The translations under genes were made by a program, and so were the position numbers. Shown here piece after piece: positions 41,489 to 52,174 of a stretch of 64,000 bases of DNA (within the stretch, counting starts at the first letter, position 1; each line of letters begins with the position of its first letter). This stretch comes from Mycosarcoma maydis (Eukaryota; Basidiomycota; Ustilaginomycetes; Ustilaginales): NCBI RefSeq assembly GCF_000328475.2, contig NC_026478.1:372001-436000 (forward strand). The letters are read 5' to 3'. The notes beneath the pieces are model-generated. The model was given only the letters and a program-made list of their open reading frames with translations. It had not been told where the DNA came from and ran no database searches.

Positions 41489-42405
41489 GATGCTCGGCGC
41501 TGGAGGATGCCGTGGGGATTCCAAGGAGGTGGAGTGCGAGTGCTGATCGGGGTCCCTACGTGGTCATGGCTGAGCGCGACAGGTGTTGCGAGGGTTTCGG
41601 TGGAGGATGTCTGATCCGGATCTGGGTTGGCGGAGATGGAAAACTGTAAGATCAAGATGAGAAAAGGTAAAGAAGAAGGAAAGGAAGAAGACGCCCTTGA
41701 ATGTGGTGGTGAGGGAGGGAACGACAGGTACATAAGAGCAGATTGAACTCAGAATTGAACCTGCGTCGATCGTGAATCGTGAATCACTCTGTCGCGCCCG
41801 CTGAAATTCTGCCTACGCAGCAGCACCTGTCTCGCCCGATGTCGGATTCAATATTCACGATTCATCTTGTGGTTGGACACTCTCACAGTTAGACGGCCAC
41901 AACAGATACGAAGGAATGGTGTTATGGTCTTCTCTAATAATCGCATCAACACATATGAATGCTCAGACCCCCACTCATGACTTGAATGAGGGCATTTCAA
42001 GCTTGTCTACGACGCGTGGCGTGGACAGGTCTTGAAAGACCAACACTCGTGACTCACGACTCACGACTCACGACTCACAATTCACGATTCACGATTCGTG
42101 CTTGTGCTGGTGCTTTTTGCTTTTCTCCACAAGATGTTACATTCGTGATTCTGGCGCGTGCCATTCGCTGTGGAGGTGCATGGCGAGTTGAGTCACGAAC
42201 AAGCCTTGACTCTCAAAGGCGCCAGAGCTCCTCACTCGCGAATCACGAACACTGGCATGTACTGTACTGTACCGTGTACAACAGGTTACGGATCTATTTC
42301 CTGTACAGAAAGGTGCACTGGTAGCAACACCTGTAACGAGCGTAGTCCAGTTGTAGCTAGGAAGAGCAAATGCCCTACTGTGTTCTAACCGTTCAATTAT
42401 GCAGC
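41489..42405. other. Intergenic between a hypothetical gene and the GNAT gene
   Basis: No gene seen. TCACGA heptads at 42052-42100 and TCGTGA copies near 41770-41787 and 41852 are the main content. Confidence 0.5.
42052..42100. repeat. Seven in-register TCACGA heptads
   Basis: Seven consecutive 7-bp units: ACTCACG three times, ACTCACA, then ATTCACG twice (with one base shift in letters, not in register) and a final inverted ATTCGTG. This is the longest array of the motif in the window. Confidence 0.85.
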
Positions 42406-43267
42406 TCAGCTGCTGGCCAAGAAGATGTGCTTATAGCAAAGCTGGTGAGGTGCACCATCCTCGTCATACCTGTCTCCCACGGGAACGTAGCCCAACCTGC
42501 GGAGCGATCGAGGACAAGATGCGCAAACCGGGTCAGCTTCTTGTCTGGTATCTTCTCGGAGCTAAAGCGTCAAATACTCACTTTTTGTAAAAGTCAATCG
42601 CGTAGATCTGACTGCTGAGTTTGATAATGATGCTCTGCAATCTTTTCGACTGCTCCTCGTTTGCATCGTGTGCTTCCGAATGAAGCGTCTGTCCAGGCCC
42701 AAATGCACCCTGCTTCGACGCCTTACCACTGGAGAGAATGTCAATTAGCCATGCTTCCGCTCTGCGCACCAGCAGATCTCCCAGCCCTTTCCCCCTTGCC
42801 TCTTTCAGCACCGCCAATCGCCCCAACTTAGCACCGCCCTTGTCGGTCAGCTCTGCTTCGGTCTGTTGCTCTTCCGCTTGTGTCTGCGCTGGATCTCTAG
42901 CACTAGATGTAGGGTGGGGGATGTGCGTCCAGACGGCGCTGATAAAGTCGCTGGCGATGCCGGATTCGCTCCGGCTACCTCCGAGTGGGTACGAGGAGGA
43001 AGCGTGCGGTTCTGCGCCTGCTGGGTCTGGTTTGGGAATGGGAAGCGGATATGGCAACAAACGAAGGGTTCCAATTGCTTTGGTGGGCTCAGATCGATGT
43101 ATGAGGAGGAAGTGGGCTGCGTGTGGGTCGTACTGGTCGATCTCGTCGGAGAGCGCAAAGCCTTGCTCATTGACAAACACTTGGACGCGCACGTCGCAGG
43201 CACTGCGGAGCTGCGAAGCAGAGGTACAGAGTGTTACTTGGTACTCGTCACTGGTGTCGCTCGGCAT
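42406..43267 (-). CDS. GNAT-family N-acetyltransferase
   Basis: Exon 1 is 43267-42582 and exon 2 is 42496-42406 (intron 85 nt, donor GTGAGT, acceptor CAG), giving 258 residues. The acetyl-CoA site is KLGRLAVLKEARGKGLGDLL, with the R-G-K-G-L-G pyrophosphate loop. The N-terminal strand and helix (VTLCTSASQLRSACDVRVQV ... NEQGFALSDEID) are like those of small metabolite acetyltransferases. The second exon supplies the last strand, YKKLGYVPVGDRYDEDGAPH, which completes the fold; without splicing the frame ends just before it. A disordered insert of about 60 residues splits the domain. The substrate cannot be told. An ATG at 43387 would add 40 residues and is an alternative start. Confidence 0.9.
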
Positions 43268-43613
43268 CTTGTATAAGTCTATGTTCTTAGATTTTGCGTC
43301 AAGGTAGAGTCTGGTTCTGGAATGGTCGCTGGCGAGTGATGAGACGGTGAAGATCGGTCTGTGAGTCTTCTTGTCGATGCTGTGCATCTTTCGTGATACA
43401 ATTTCTGCATTGCCGGCACGAATTTCAGCACGCAGCACGAAGCACGAAGCACGAAGCACGAAGCGTCAAGCGTGAAGAAGAAAGCCAGATGTTAGCTTGT
43501 GCAAACGCGTGTCAAGCAACACTCACTGACTTTCAGCGTAGGCTTGATCCCGTCCTGATCGTCAACATTCACCACCTCCTCTAATCACGTTTGCAGCGGC
43601 CAGCACGCTTGCG
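43268..43613. other. Intergenic, divergent promoter of GNAT and TBCB
   Basis: A 346-bp shared upstream region. It contains a heptad array AGCACGA (43427-43461), a variant of the window-wide motif. No gene seen. Confidence 0.5.
43427..43461. repeat. Heptad repeat AGCACGA x5
   Basis: Five 7-bp units, the first ending in C instead of A. It keeps the CACGA core and the 7-bp period of the TCACGA arrays. Confidence 0.85.
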
Positions 43614-44411
43614 ATGTCGACCGTCAATGTTTTCATCCACGCTCCTTCGACGCTCGTCTCTGCGGAAAGACGTTTACCATGCACGATACCACTGTGCGAT
43701 CTGAAATACCGTCTGGAATCCATCGTTGGCATTCCTCCCTCGAACCAGATCGTGGAAATTCACTCGACACGAACCGATCATGAGCAGCAATCCTCGCTCA
43801 CGGGACCGGGACCGTTTCCGAGTTCGGTGCGTTCGACACTGATATCCTGTATTGTACCTGATTCCGACGTCGAACAGCGGTCTCTGTCTGAGCTCAATGT
43901 GGTGGACGGTATGGCGTTGAAGATCCTCGATACGCGGCCTGCCTCGGTGATCCAAACATTCACCGACGAATCTCTGGTCGAAAAATACGTCATGGACGAT
44001 GTCACGTATGCGTCCAGGCCTGATACCGTGCTGGCGTTCAAACAGCGAAACAAGTTGGGCAGATTCGACGATTCGAAAGACGCCAACTCGAGCCCCGCCT
44101 CCGACACGGCCGATCCGCTACGCGAAGGTCTCAAAGAAGGCGCCAGGTGTCTAGTCGACTTGTCCGGCTCTGGTGCAAATCAGAGAAAGGGAACGGTACG
44201 CTTTGTCGGACCTACGCTATTCGCAACAGGAATCTGGATCGGTGTCGAGTACGACGAACCAGTCGGAAAGAACGACGGATCAGTAGCTGCGCAAAGATAC
44301 TTTACGTGCAAACCCAACTTCGGTGCGTTCGTAAGGCAAGACAAGGTGCAAGTCGGCGACTTCCCGCCAGACAACTTTGATCTGGATCTCGACGACGACG
44401 AAGAGATGTAA
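43614..44411 (+). CDS. TBCB: Tubulin-folding cofactor B
   Basis: Single exon, 265 residues. An N-terminal ubiquitin-like domain (about 3-105: TVNVFIHAPSTLVSAERRLP ... VDGMALKILDTRP) is followed by a linker helix and a C-terminal CAP-Gly domain (about 180-245). In the CAP-Gly domain, GTVRFVGPTLFATGIWIGVE and the GKNDGSVAAQRYF loop that binds tubulin or EEY-type tails are complete. The protein ends in an acidic tail (DLDLDDDEEM). Cofactor B (Alp11 in fission yeast, Alf1 in budding yeast) receives alpha-tubulin from the chaperonin and passes it to cofactor E for heterodimer assembly in the cytosol. The domain order and length match the family. Confidence 0.96.
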   Translation: MSTVNVFIHAPSTLVSAERRLPCTIPLCDLKYRLESIVGIPPSNQIVEIHSTRTDHEQQSSLTGPGPFPSSVRSTLISCIVPDSDVEQRSLSELNVVDGMALKILDTRPASVIQTFTDESLVEKYVMDDVTYASRPDTVLAFKQRNKLGRFDDSKDANSSPASDTADPLREGLKEGARCLVDLSGSGANQRKGTVRFVGPTLFATGIWIGVEYDEPVGKNDGSVAAQRYFTCKPNFGAFVRQDKVQVGDFPPDNFDLDLDDDEEM

Positions 44412-45318
44412 AAGGCAGCAACAGCCACAGCTCACAAAACCAAGCACACTCACAGGCAAACGAATTCACACAAAACACACCATTCCTGAGTCGATAAGAC
44501 AAGTATCTTGCACGACGAAACAGAGACATGGTCCAAAATGATGAGATGAACAACCGCGGCTACGAGGTCACGGGCACTTACAGTGAGACGAGGATACATG
44601 TGTTGGCACGACCAAAGGCTGCCAGCACAGCGTGACATTCACGATTGGAATTGCCGAAACGCGCAAAAAAGCCAGGAGAAGCCAGAAGAAGAGGCAGGGC
44701 GCCTGCTGATGTGCAGTAACAAGAGAGAAGAGATAGCAGCGTGTGAGGCGCGCCAAAGAGGGAAAGCAAGACAAGTTTGCAAGACCGACTGCAAGTTAAG
44801 CGACGCAAGACAACCGAACCAAGCGGCATCCGACAGCAACACCAACATTTGTGATTCTGGTACAGCTTCTAACGCAGACATACCCGAGCTGACTTTTGCA
44901 GGATGAATCGCGTAACAGATCATCGGAACATCCGCGCAACGAGGCGCCGATACCCGCACGATTGACCCTTGACCTGTCTGTCTATCTGCAGAAACTGTAA
45001 TGCAGAAAATCACCCAAATTGACCGCAGTCATGGCGATCAAAGGGCGAGTATGGAGAGAGAAGAGGGATAATGAGCCAGACAAGTCTGATGCACGAGAGA
45101 TGGAGCAGGCCGACTAGAGCAAGTGCACCCCGATCAAGAATTGAAAGCATGTCATAACCCTGTGATGATGTCTTGCGATCAACATGTATGTGCCTTGAGT
45201 GGTGTCTGCAATCATGAGAGAAAGCGAAAGGGGTTCGAAGAAGAGATGGTGGTCACTGTCGCTAACACAACGTGCGGTGCTCTGCGATACAGTCAGACTT
45301 TGCGGTTCAGACCAGGTC
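44412..45318. other. Intergenic, convergent 3' ends
   Basis: About 900 bp between TBCB and the RBM39-type gene. I found no gene or RNA; overlapping small frames have no family features. Confidence 0.5.
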
Positions 45319-47378
45319 TCAGCCCAACTTTGCCTGAACGAAAGCGTCGGGAATGCTGAAAACGGGACAGCCAAAAAATGCAACGATGAGAATCGAAATC
45401 CTTATCAGCGGACGAACCAAAACTATGCAATTTAACCGCGGGTTTGCTGTACTTACTACTGCGCGCTGATTGGCTTACCGCCAAAGAATCGTCCGTTGAG
45501 GCCGTCGAGAGCTTTCCTGGAAGCGTCAAGGTTAGCAAAGGTGACGTAAATTTCGCCTGCAGAGTCTTTCTCGACATGGATGCTCGTTACGGGTCCATAC
45601 TTGGCCTGACACTCTTCTTTGACGTCCTCGGCAAGGTCCGTGTCCCAATTTGGTTCCGTCTCCTCTGCTGGATCGAACATGTTCTTGAGAAGAAGTGAAG
45701 TCGAAGTCGACTCGGGGATGCCAGCCGGTCGCTCTTGCACGGTCGTCGTAGCCTCAGAAGCCGCCGGCGATGGCTCGTTGTGACGCGCCAGTTTCTCCAT
45801 CAAGGCGGCGCGTCGCTCCGGGTTGAGACCGGCGCCTCCGCCGTCGTCAAACGACGAGGTGAGCTGCGGGAGGTGACCGCCACCTTGAAAGTCCTGCGCC
45901 GATCCATTTGTGTGCGAAGACCCGCCACCGGATCCTTTGGCGTTGACGTTGCCGACCCTGATGGCCCTGTCCGCTAACACAAAACCATTCATCTGCTCAA
46001 GCGCCTTCTTAGCGTCTTCAGCCTTCTTGAACTGGATAAAGCAGAAGCCTTTGCTCTTGCCGGTTTCCGGCTCACGGTGCAGATCCACGTATTCGATCTC
46101 GCCGAACGGCTCAAAGACGGTTTTGACGGCCTCATCCGTGAGACTGAAGTGCAAGCTGCCAACGTAGAGTCGCGCCTCGGTGTTGGGCATGTTGGGCCCC
46201 GGACGAAGGGCGCGAGGCGGACGGAGCGCAGCCTCAAGATGAATAGGAGCCCCGGCCATATGGTACTGCATGGGCAGAGGGGCATTCGCCAAAACGCGAG
46301 CATCCAGCTGGGTGGCTGCGACAGCTGGATGGGGTGCCATACCAGGATGATTGGAGACATCACCGGGGCCCCGGGGGGCGCCACCATTGCTGCGAGCGGC
46401 ATCGGTGCGCTGAACGACGATGGGGATGCCAAAGACAATCTTGCCCGTAAGCTCAATCGCTTTTGGCACCAGCTCGCGCGCAGCAAACTCGACGTAACCG
46501 ACACCCTTACTGCGGTGCGTGACGCGGTCCATGACAATGCGCACATCCTGAACCGCGCCCTCGCCGAGGTGATCCTCGAAGAACTCACCGAGATCGCGCT
46601 GACCCAGCCTGGCTGACAGCTGACTACAAAAGACGGAGCGCTCTTCATAATCGTCAATCTCGGGGCTAGGGCTGCGACGAGATCGAATTGAACCCGCTGG
46701 ACTGTCGTAACGACTGCGGCGCCTTGGTGCAGCGCGACGAGCGTCATCGTCGTAGCGTCTGCGGCGTCGTTGTTGACTACGATCGGCTGCGCGGTCATAG
46801 CCTCGGTCATCGTAGTAAGAATCGTACCGGTCTCGGTGGCTGCGGCTGGTTGAAGGGGCAGGACTAGGCCGGCGGTCATCGACAGCTGCAGAGTCTTCGC
46901 GTCTGTCGGTACGGCGACGACGACGTTCACGGGCACGCTCGTCATCATCGTCGTCTCGGCGGTCTCGGTCCCGGTCTCGAAGATGCAAGTCTTGTCCTCT
47001 GCGTCTTTTTCTACGCTCCTCCGCTTCTTCGTCGGCTCGTGAGGAGCTTTTCCTTGAGAGATGACTTCTCCTGCTACGTGCGCTGTCCCTGCTGCGACTG
47101 CGACTACGAGCGTCGGAACGAGCTGGTGAAGAGGCGCACGAAGAACGACTCGACACGGATGAAGAGCGCTTTCGGCCTCGAGAAGTATCGCCAGTTGTAC
47201 CTATAGAACGCGAGGCCTGAGCTCGCTTGCGGAGCTGCTCTGCCAACTCCTTTTCCCTTGATCGTGGCCCTTTGTCGTCGTAGCTGGATCTTGCGCTCTT
47301 TTCGATCTCCAGATCAGAGCTTCGCGATGGGCGACGCGCGCCACGTCGAGTACGGGCCTCTTCCAAGTCGGCATACAT
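45319..47378 (-). CDS. RBM39: RBM39/CAPER-type splicing factor with RS domain, two RRMs and a UHM
   Basis: Exon 1 is 47378-45457 and exon 2 is 45355-45319 (intron 101 nt, donor GTAAGT, acceptor CAG), giving 652 residues. The N-terminal 250 residues are an Arg/Ser/Asp-rich RS domain. RRM1 (about 255-330) has SVFCSQLSARLGQRDL and KGVGYVEF; RRM2 (about 400-475) has RLYVGSLHFSLTDEAVK and KGFCFIQF. The third is a U2AF-homology motif (about 560-650: LLLKNMFDP ... GEIYVTFANLDASRKAL ... GRFFGGKPISAQ). Exon 2 adds YIPDAFVQAKLG, which matches the QY-x-x-DA ending of this family; unspliced, the frame would stop right after SAQ. The protein binds U2AF/SF3b-type ligand motifs and acts in 3' splice-site choice in the nucleus. 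Confidence 0.93.
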
Positions 47379-47879
47379 GGTGGAAGCTGATCGAAACGAA
47401 TGAGAGTGAAAGTGCCGCGAAAGAGGTGGATGTGTATGCTGCACTTAGAGGGAATGGGTTGCGTGGAGACAAGTGGTGGGAACGAGGATGAAAGCCTTGT
47501 ACAGGCGCAGCAGTCACGAGTATTTTTGGCTCGTCTCTCTCCGCCTTGAGATAACTTAATTGGATTTCACGATTCACGATTTCGGATCATGAATCACGAA
47601 TAATCACAGAATCGTGAATCCCAAATCGAGGGCAGAATTTTTTAGTCACGTGATTGCTGGTTCAGAGTGGCAGCAGAGCGCGTTGTTGAGGCGCAACACA
47701 ACGCCTTATGCAGAGCGCTCGACCCTGCAGCCCTTTCGACCAAGAAGGGAGTTGTGAGTAGTCAACCAACACCTTCGTGCTTTGATGAAGCCAAGGTCAT
47801 TGCTTTGACCATCTGCCCTCCATCTCTTGACGATTGACTCTCCTGCTTCATCCGCAGAGATTCTAGCGATACTGATTAT
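47379..47879. other. Intergenic, divergent promoter of RBM39 and WRAP73 genes
   Basis: Contains dense TCACGA/TCGTGA copies at 47566-47620 in the middle of the shared upstream region. A CCGCAG before 47860 could end a leader intron of the WRAP73 gene. No other gene seen. Confidence 0.5.
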
Positions 47880-49490
47880 ATGGACTTCACAGCCGCCTAT
47901 CGGCACGCGTCGTGGCGCTGCATTTCCTTTTCGCCGGGCTCGACGTTTTTGGCCTCTGTGGCCGCAGATGATGCTTGCTCGGTGGTTGTGAGGGCCAGCT
48001 CGACACTTCAAGTCATTCGGACTTGGACGCTGGAGGCGTCGATCAGTACGCTGGAATGGTCTCCCGATGGAGCTTTCCTCTTGGCAGCACATCCTGGACA
48101 GACAGAAGATGGGATCGTCTTTGTTGTATCGCTCGATCCGGCCAAGGAAGCCAATGACGGCTCTGATGCGGGCTCTGGATGGGTCGCTAGAATTTTGTCT
48201 GGCTCTGAAGGACTCTCGCACGCTACATGGGCGCCGCCTTATGGTCCCAAGACCCTGATCTTGTTCAGCCATAACCACATTCGGGCGTCGCTATACAATC
48301 TGGTTGATCAACACATCTCGGCAGTCGAAGGCCCCAAACACGACAAGATTGCATGGACAGCCAAGCAGCCCAACTACTTTGCCAGCATCCTCAAGGGAGC
48401 AGAACGTGATTCTCTCTACATCTTTTCTGCACAGAAACTGACACACAAGGATCTGCAGCAGTTCACCAACAAGCCAAAATCAGACGAGATGTGGAAGGTG
48501 GAGCATGGCTTCCATCTCTCCCTGAACGATGCGCATGATGTGCTTTGGGCTCCGGACGGGAGCTGCCTGGCAGTATGGGAGGGGCCGCTAGAGTACAAGC
48601 TGCAAATATACACACCTCTTGGCGCTCTTCGCGCGACCTTTCTCATCGAGCCGGAGAGCGACGACGGTGCACCTGTCACACGATCAGGCCCCACAGCAGC
48701 AGAGGTTGGGCAGACGTCAAAGCGACGTCAGAAATCTACCGAACTCACTAGTGGAGTCGCAGGCGGTGGAAGTGGGATTCGCCATGTGGAATGGCATCCA
48801 TCCTCGCTGTTCATTGCCGTTGCAGGCGGAGACGAAATGGTGCGCGTCCTGGAGAGCATCGAATGGGAGGAGGTGGCGTGTTTGGATCTTTCGCGCGCCT
48901 CGATCCGAGCCAACAAGGACTCGCTATCGATACCTAGTTATGGCCCGCTCATCGCGTGGAGGGAACCACTCAACTGGCTAGAAGAGACGAGAGCACGCGG
49001 CATTGTCGCATTGGAGCAGGCGAGCTTACCGATTTCCCTTTCAGCGTCGAAAACGGAATCGAACAAAGTCAAGTCGCCAAAGGGCATCGCATGGATAGCA
49101 TGGAGCCCACAGGGAAATCTGCTAGCTGCGCTGAATGAGCGCCTACCGCATGCTGTCTGGATCTTTGGCTTTGCCGAGCCAGGTCAAGGCAGAGTTGTAG
49201 GCAGTGCACCTCGTCTGCTCGCGGTTCTGCAGCTCAATAGTGCTGCACGCAGAGTATGTTGGAGACCAGGCCATGTTGGTAAGCTGGGTGTGGTATGTGA
49301 CAATCGTGCCGTCTATATGTGGGAGCTGATTGCCACCTCGACGTCTCATTTCAGGCAGAGAGCAGAGGCGATCCCAATACCCAATGACGATCTGAAGGCG
49401 ATGCAATTGCAATGGTCGCCAGATGGGCAAAAGATCCTGCTGGCTTCCGACTCGCTGTTTTGCTGCGCATTTGAAGCGGGCGAGAGTTGA
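47880..49490 (+). CDS. WRAP73: WD40-repeat protein, WRAP73 (WDR8) type
   Basis: Single exon, 536 residues. The start MDFTAAYRHASWRCISFSPG matches the family's N-terminus (MDFT). WD-like blades follow: STLEWSPDGAFLLAA, HATWAPPYGPKTLILF, HDVLWAPDGSCLAVWEGPLE with YKLQIYTPLG, and IRHVEWHPSSLFIAVAGGDE. Then come IAWIAWSPQGNLLAALNERL, with PHAVWIFGF, RRVCWRPGHVGKLGVVCDNR and a last blade ending DSLFCCAFE. The APDGSCLAVWEGPLEYK block is the most diagnostic. The protein acts with Msd1/SSX2IP-type partners at the spindle pole body or centrosome to anchor microtubules. It converges with ELP6, with 68 bp between stops. Confidence 0.9.
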   Translation: MDFTAAYRHASWRCISFSPGSTFLASVAADDACSVVVRASSTLQVIRTWTLEASISTLEWSPDGAFLLAAHPGQTEDGIVFVVSLDPAKEANDGSDAGSGWVARILSGSEGLSHATWAPPYGPKTLILFSHNHIRASLYNLVDQHISAVEGPKHDKIAWTAKQPNYFASILKGAERDSLYIFSAQKLTHKDLQQFTNKPKSDEMWKVEHGFHLSLNDAHDVLWAPDGSCLAVWEGPLEYKLQIYTPLGALRATFLIEPESDDGAPVTRSGPTAAEVGQTSKRRQKSTELTSGVAGGGSGIRHVEWHPSSLFIAVAGGDEMVRVLESIEWEEVACLDLSRASIRANKDSLSIPSYGPLIAWREPLNWLEETRARGIVALEQASLPISLSASKTESNKVKSPKGIAWIAWSPQGNLLAALNERLPHAVWIFGFAEPGQGRVVGSAPRLLAVLQLNSAARRVCWRPGHVGKLGVVCDNRAVYMWELIATSTSHFRQRAEAIPIPNDDLKAMQLQWSPDGQKILLASDSLFCCAFEAGES

Positions 49491-49558
49491 AGTGTGAATC
49501 GGCTGTTTCAGATGGCAATGTAATCTAGTATGTACTCTATCATCGCTTGAACGACAGT

Positions 49559-50674
49559 TCACAAGAAGCCCCTGCCTGTGCCGCGAGCCCAGACCTGCAC
49601 TCGGCCTGTGTTGGATCCGATGGATGCGCCGCCAAGCGCAGCATTCTGGCCATCAGGAGTGATCCGATACAAGACAGCCTTTGCGCGACTGGGGCAAGGC
49701 GTCTCGATGGCAAATGCTTGAAGCGGAGGAAGATGCCTTGGATCTGAATCCTGACCTGCAACCGAGGCTTTGGGGCTGGGCATTGTGCGCGCCAGCGACG
49801 GCCGTACTAGAGGATGAACTGTGATTTCGCCATCGCAGTCCCTGGCCCTGCCACTGACAAGCTCCTTGACCTCTATCCACACATCTGCCTTTTGCAGCAG
49901 GTTGTTGAACAGAGACTCGTCAACACGGTCCGAGGCTCCATTCTTGCTGCTTGAAGTGGCATCGGCATGCATCAAGGAGATGACGCACGCCTGGTGCTTT
50001 GTTGCGAGACAAGTGAGAGCACCGTGCCAGTTGCTCAGCAGCCGAACAACATCGACGGAATGCGCCGTGGAGTCGCTTGTATCCAACGACCAAGCTAGAG
50101 CCGATAAATCATCCACTACTATCAGAGTTCTTGAGGACCAATCTGAGCTTGTTGTCTGCTGACAAACGGCTGTGTCTTGAAGCTGTTCGGCCACCTTGCT
50201 ATAAAGACGTTGAAGTGACTGCTGAGCGTGGGAAGCGTCCTCGCGAATATGCATCGTAGCTACAGCTTCATCAATGCTGTCATTGTCGAACGAAGTGAAC
50301 AGTTCCACTCCGGCATCGATATAAGAAAAGGCTCCATCACGGGTCTCTTGATCCAAATGCACTGACGACTTGCGGGCTACGTTGTTGAGATCGACATAGC
50401 CGGCAGATGAGCATCCTAGCCAGATGACCTTGGTGTGCGATTTTGCGTTTGCTTTTACATGCACGTTTGCTTCAACCCTGCCTGTGCGATGCGACTTGTT
50501 GATGGAATGAGATGCTCTGAGGAAATGTGTGAGCACGAAGAGCGCAGGCGAGTCGATTGTGTCGGTGACGAGGATGAGAGAAGAGCGTGGTGGGATCGGC
50601 GTCCTTTCCGCTGCCGACGACGGGCCGGCCCCTCGACTTGCGGGGAAAGAGAGGAGTGTATCGAGGTTTGGCAT
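49559..50674 (-). CDS. ELP6: Elongator complex subunit Elp6
   Basis: Single exon, 371 residues from the ATG at 50674 (MPNLDTLLSFP); the frame is open upstream without a convincing start. The RecA-like fold without a P-loop is recognisable: SLILVTDTIDSPALFVLTHF at the N-terminus, the Walker-B-like SRTLIVVDDLSALAWSL, VVRLLSNWHGALTCLATKHQ, ADVWIEVKELVSGRARDCDG with EITVHP, and the C-terminal AVLYRITPDGQNAAL then VQVWARGTGRGFL. Elp4, Elp5 and Elp6 form a hexamer that binds tRNA and supports the Elp1-3 core in wobble-uridine modification. An insert of about 40 residues sits before the beta strand that carries VIWLGCSSAGYVDL. The identification rests on block order; identity to distant homologues is low. 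Confidence 0.85.
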   Translation of the reverse strand: MPNLDTLLSFPASRGAGPSSAAERTPIPPRSSLILVTDTIDSPALFVLTHFLRASHSINKSHRTGRVEANVHVKANAKSHTKVIWLGCSSAGYVDLNNVARKSSVHLDQETRDGAFSYIDAGVELFTSFDNDSIDEAVATMHIREDASHAQQSLQRLYSKVAEQLQDTAVCQQTTSSDWSSRTLIVVDDLSALAWSLDTSDSTAHSVDVVRLLSNWHGALTCLATKHQACVISLMHADATSSSKNGASDRVDESLFNNLLQKADVWIEVKELVSGRARDCDGEITVHPLVRPSLARTMPSPKASVAGQDSDPRHLPPLQAFAIETPCPSRAKAVLYRITPDGQNAALGGASIGSNTGRVQVWARGTGRGFL

Positions 50675-52174
50675 CGCGATGTTGCATCTGCTTGCCGTCA
50701 CGACTAGAACGTAAACGGTGGATAGCGCGCTATGCCAACAAAGGCACACCGATTGAAAACATGAAAAGTTGTCGAGCAAAGAGTGTGGAGGTGGCCGGCC
50801 GATTCCCGACAGTCCAAGTCTTTGATCGGGTAAAATCACTTTGTGGCAGAACAGATCCGATGAGCAGATCTTGTTTTGACAGAGAACGTGTCTGTTACCT
50901 TAACTCAGTTAACTTGAGAAATTAAAATAGGTTCGTTACATTCAGGATTTGGGACAGTCACGAGTTCAGGGTTCAGTGAGTTGAGACTTGACCGCTGCCG
51001 TAAAAAGGTAACAAGGCAAAGGCAACATTCACGAGTCGTGAGTGCTCTAAGCATTCACGGTTTATTAAATACAACGCAGGGAACGTCTTAATTTGTTAAT
51101 CAAATTACTATATTTTCAAAATGAATGAATAACTTATACAGAAAAATGGAGCCGTGGAGAGAACGTGCTCATCGGTTTAGTTACGTTGACTGACCACCGC
51201 CGCTCACCATGCGCCACGCACCACTCGTGACTCACACTCGTGATTGGTATGGGCTCTGACACTCGAGTTACTCAACTCTTTTCCCTTTCAGAACACGAAA
51301 TCGCCGAGCCACTGTGGAATTCATCGCGAGCTCGAGCGACACTGTGACAAGAAAGCAGCGCTAGTCAAGCAGATTCTTCGGCGTGCGCACGATGCTGATT
51401 CCAGGCGGTGAGCGGGGTGCGTCAATTGGCAAATCACTCGTGACTGAGCGTGGCTCGGCGCATCCAAGAAGCTGTCCAACAAGGAAAAAGACGGTGTACG
51501 CTGCGCACTCATAATTCACACTCACGATTCACGATTCATGATTTTCGCGCATCAGCTGCGACGTGGACATGCCGACATGTCAACGTGCGCACACTAGCAT
51601 TTCCAGGTCGTACGTCTCACGTTGGCCCTCAATGAACAGCCGATTGTGATTCACACAACCGTCAACACATTCACAATTCATGATTGCTCACCGACGGCTT
51701 CGACTCAACACTTGTGGCGCAGCTGCTGTTGGTCGCCCCCTTGTCACGTTGCGTTTCTTACACCCGGCTGTTCCGAGCACCTGAGTTGCAGTGCTACATG
51801 GCAAGTCTCATGCAGGGTCGAGTTCTTGATGCTATAGAATACCGGATCGCTTGGCCTGGCCACAAGTGATATTGGTTCAGTCCGAGTGTGTAAGGAGGCG
51901 GATGTTGTTGCTCTCCCATGTCTGTCTCGGCTCAAGTCGGTCTGAAGAAAGTAGAAAAGACGTTGTGAATCGCACAAAGCTTGTATCGACCCGTGTGTTG
52001 GCCAAAGCACAGCGATTGGCATTCGAGGGTCAGCCACCCAAATCCTGACTGACAGTCTGATCAAGCATTGATCCCGTCTTCATTCCCGTCCTTGATCGAC
52101 TACCACGACCCGGCACTCGACTCCCCCTGGACACCGTGTCTACGCCAACGTCGTATGCCCCTTTTTCGTCTGCC
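50675..52174. other. Intergenic, about 1.5 kb
   Basis: Upstream regions of ELP6 and the glycosyltransferase. The middle (51080-51150) is unusually A/T-rich. TCACGA motifs occur near 51522-51545 and 51675. No gene seen. Confidence 0.5.
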
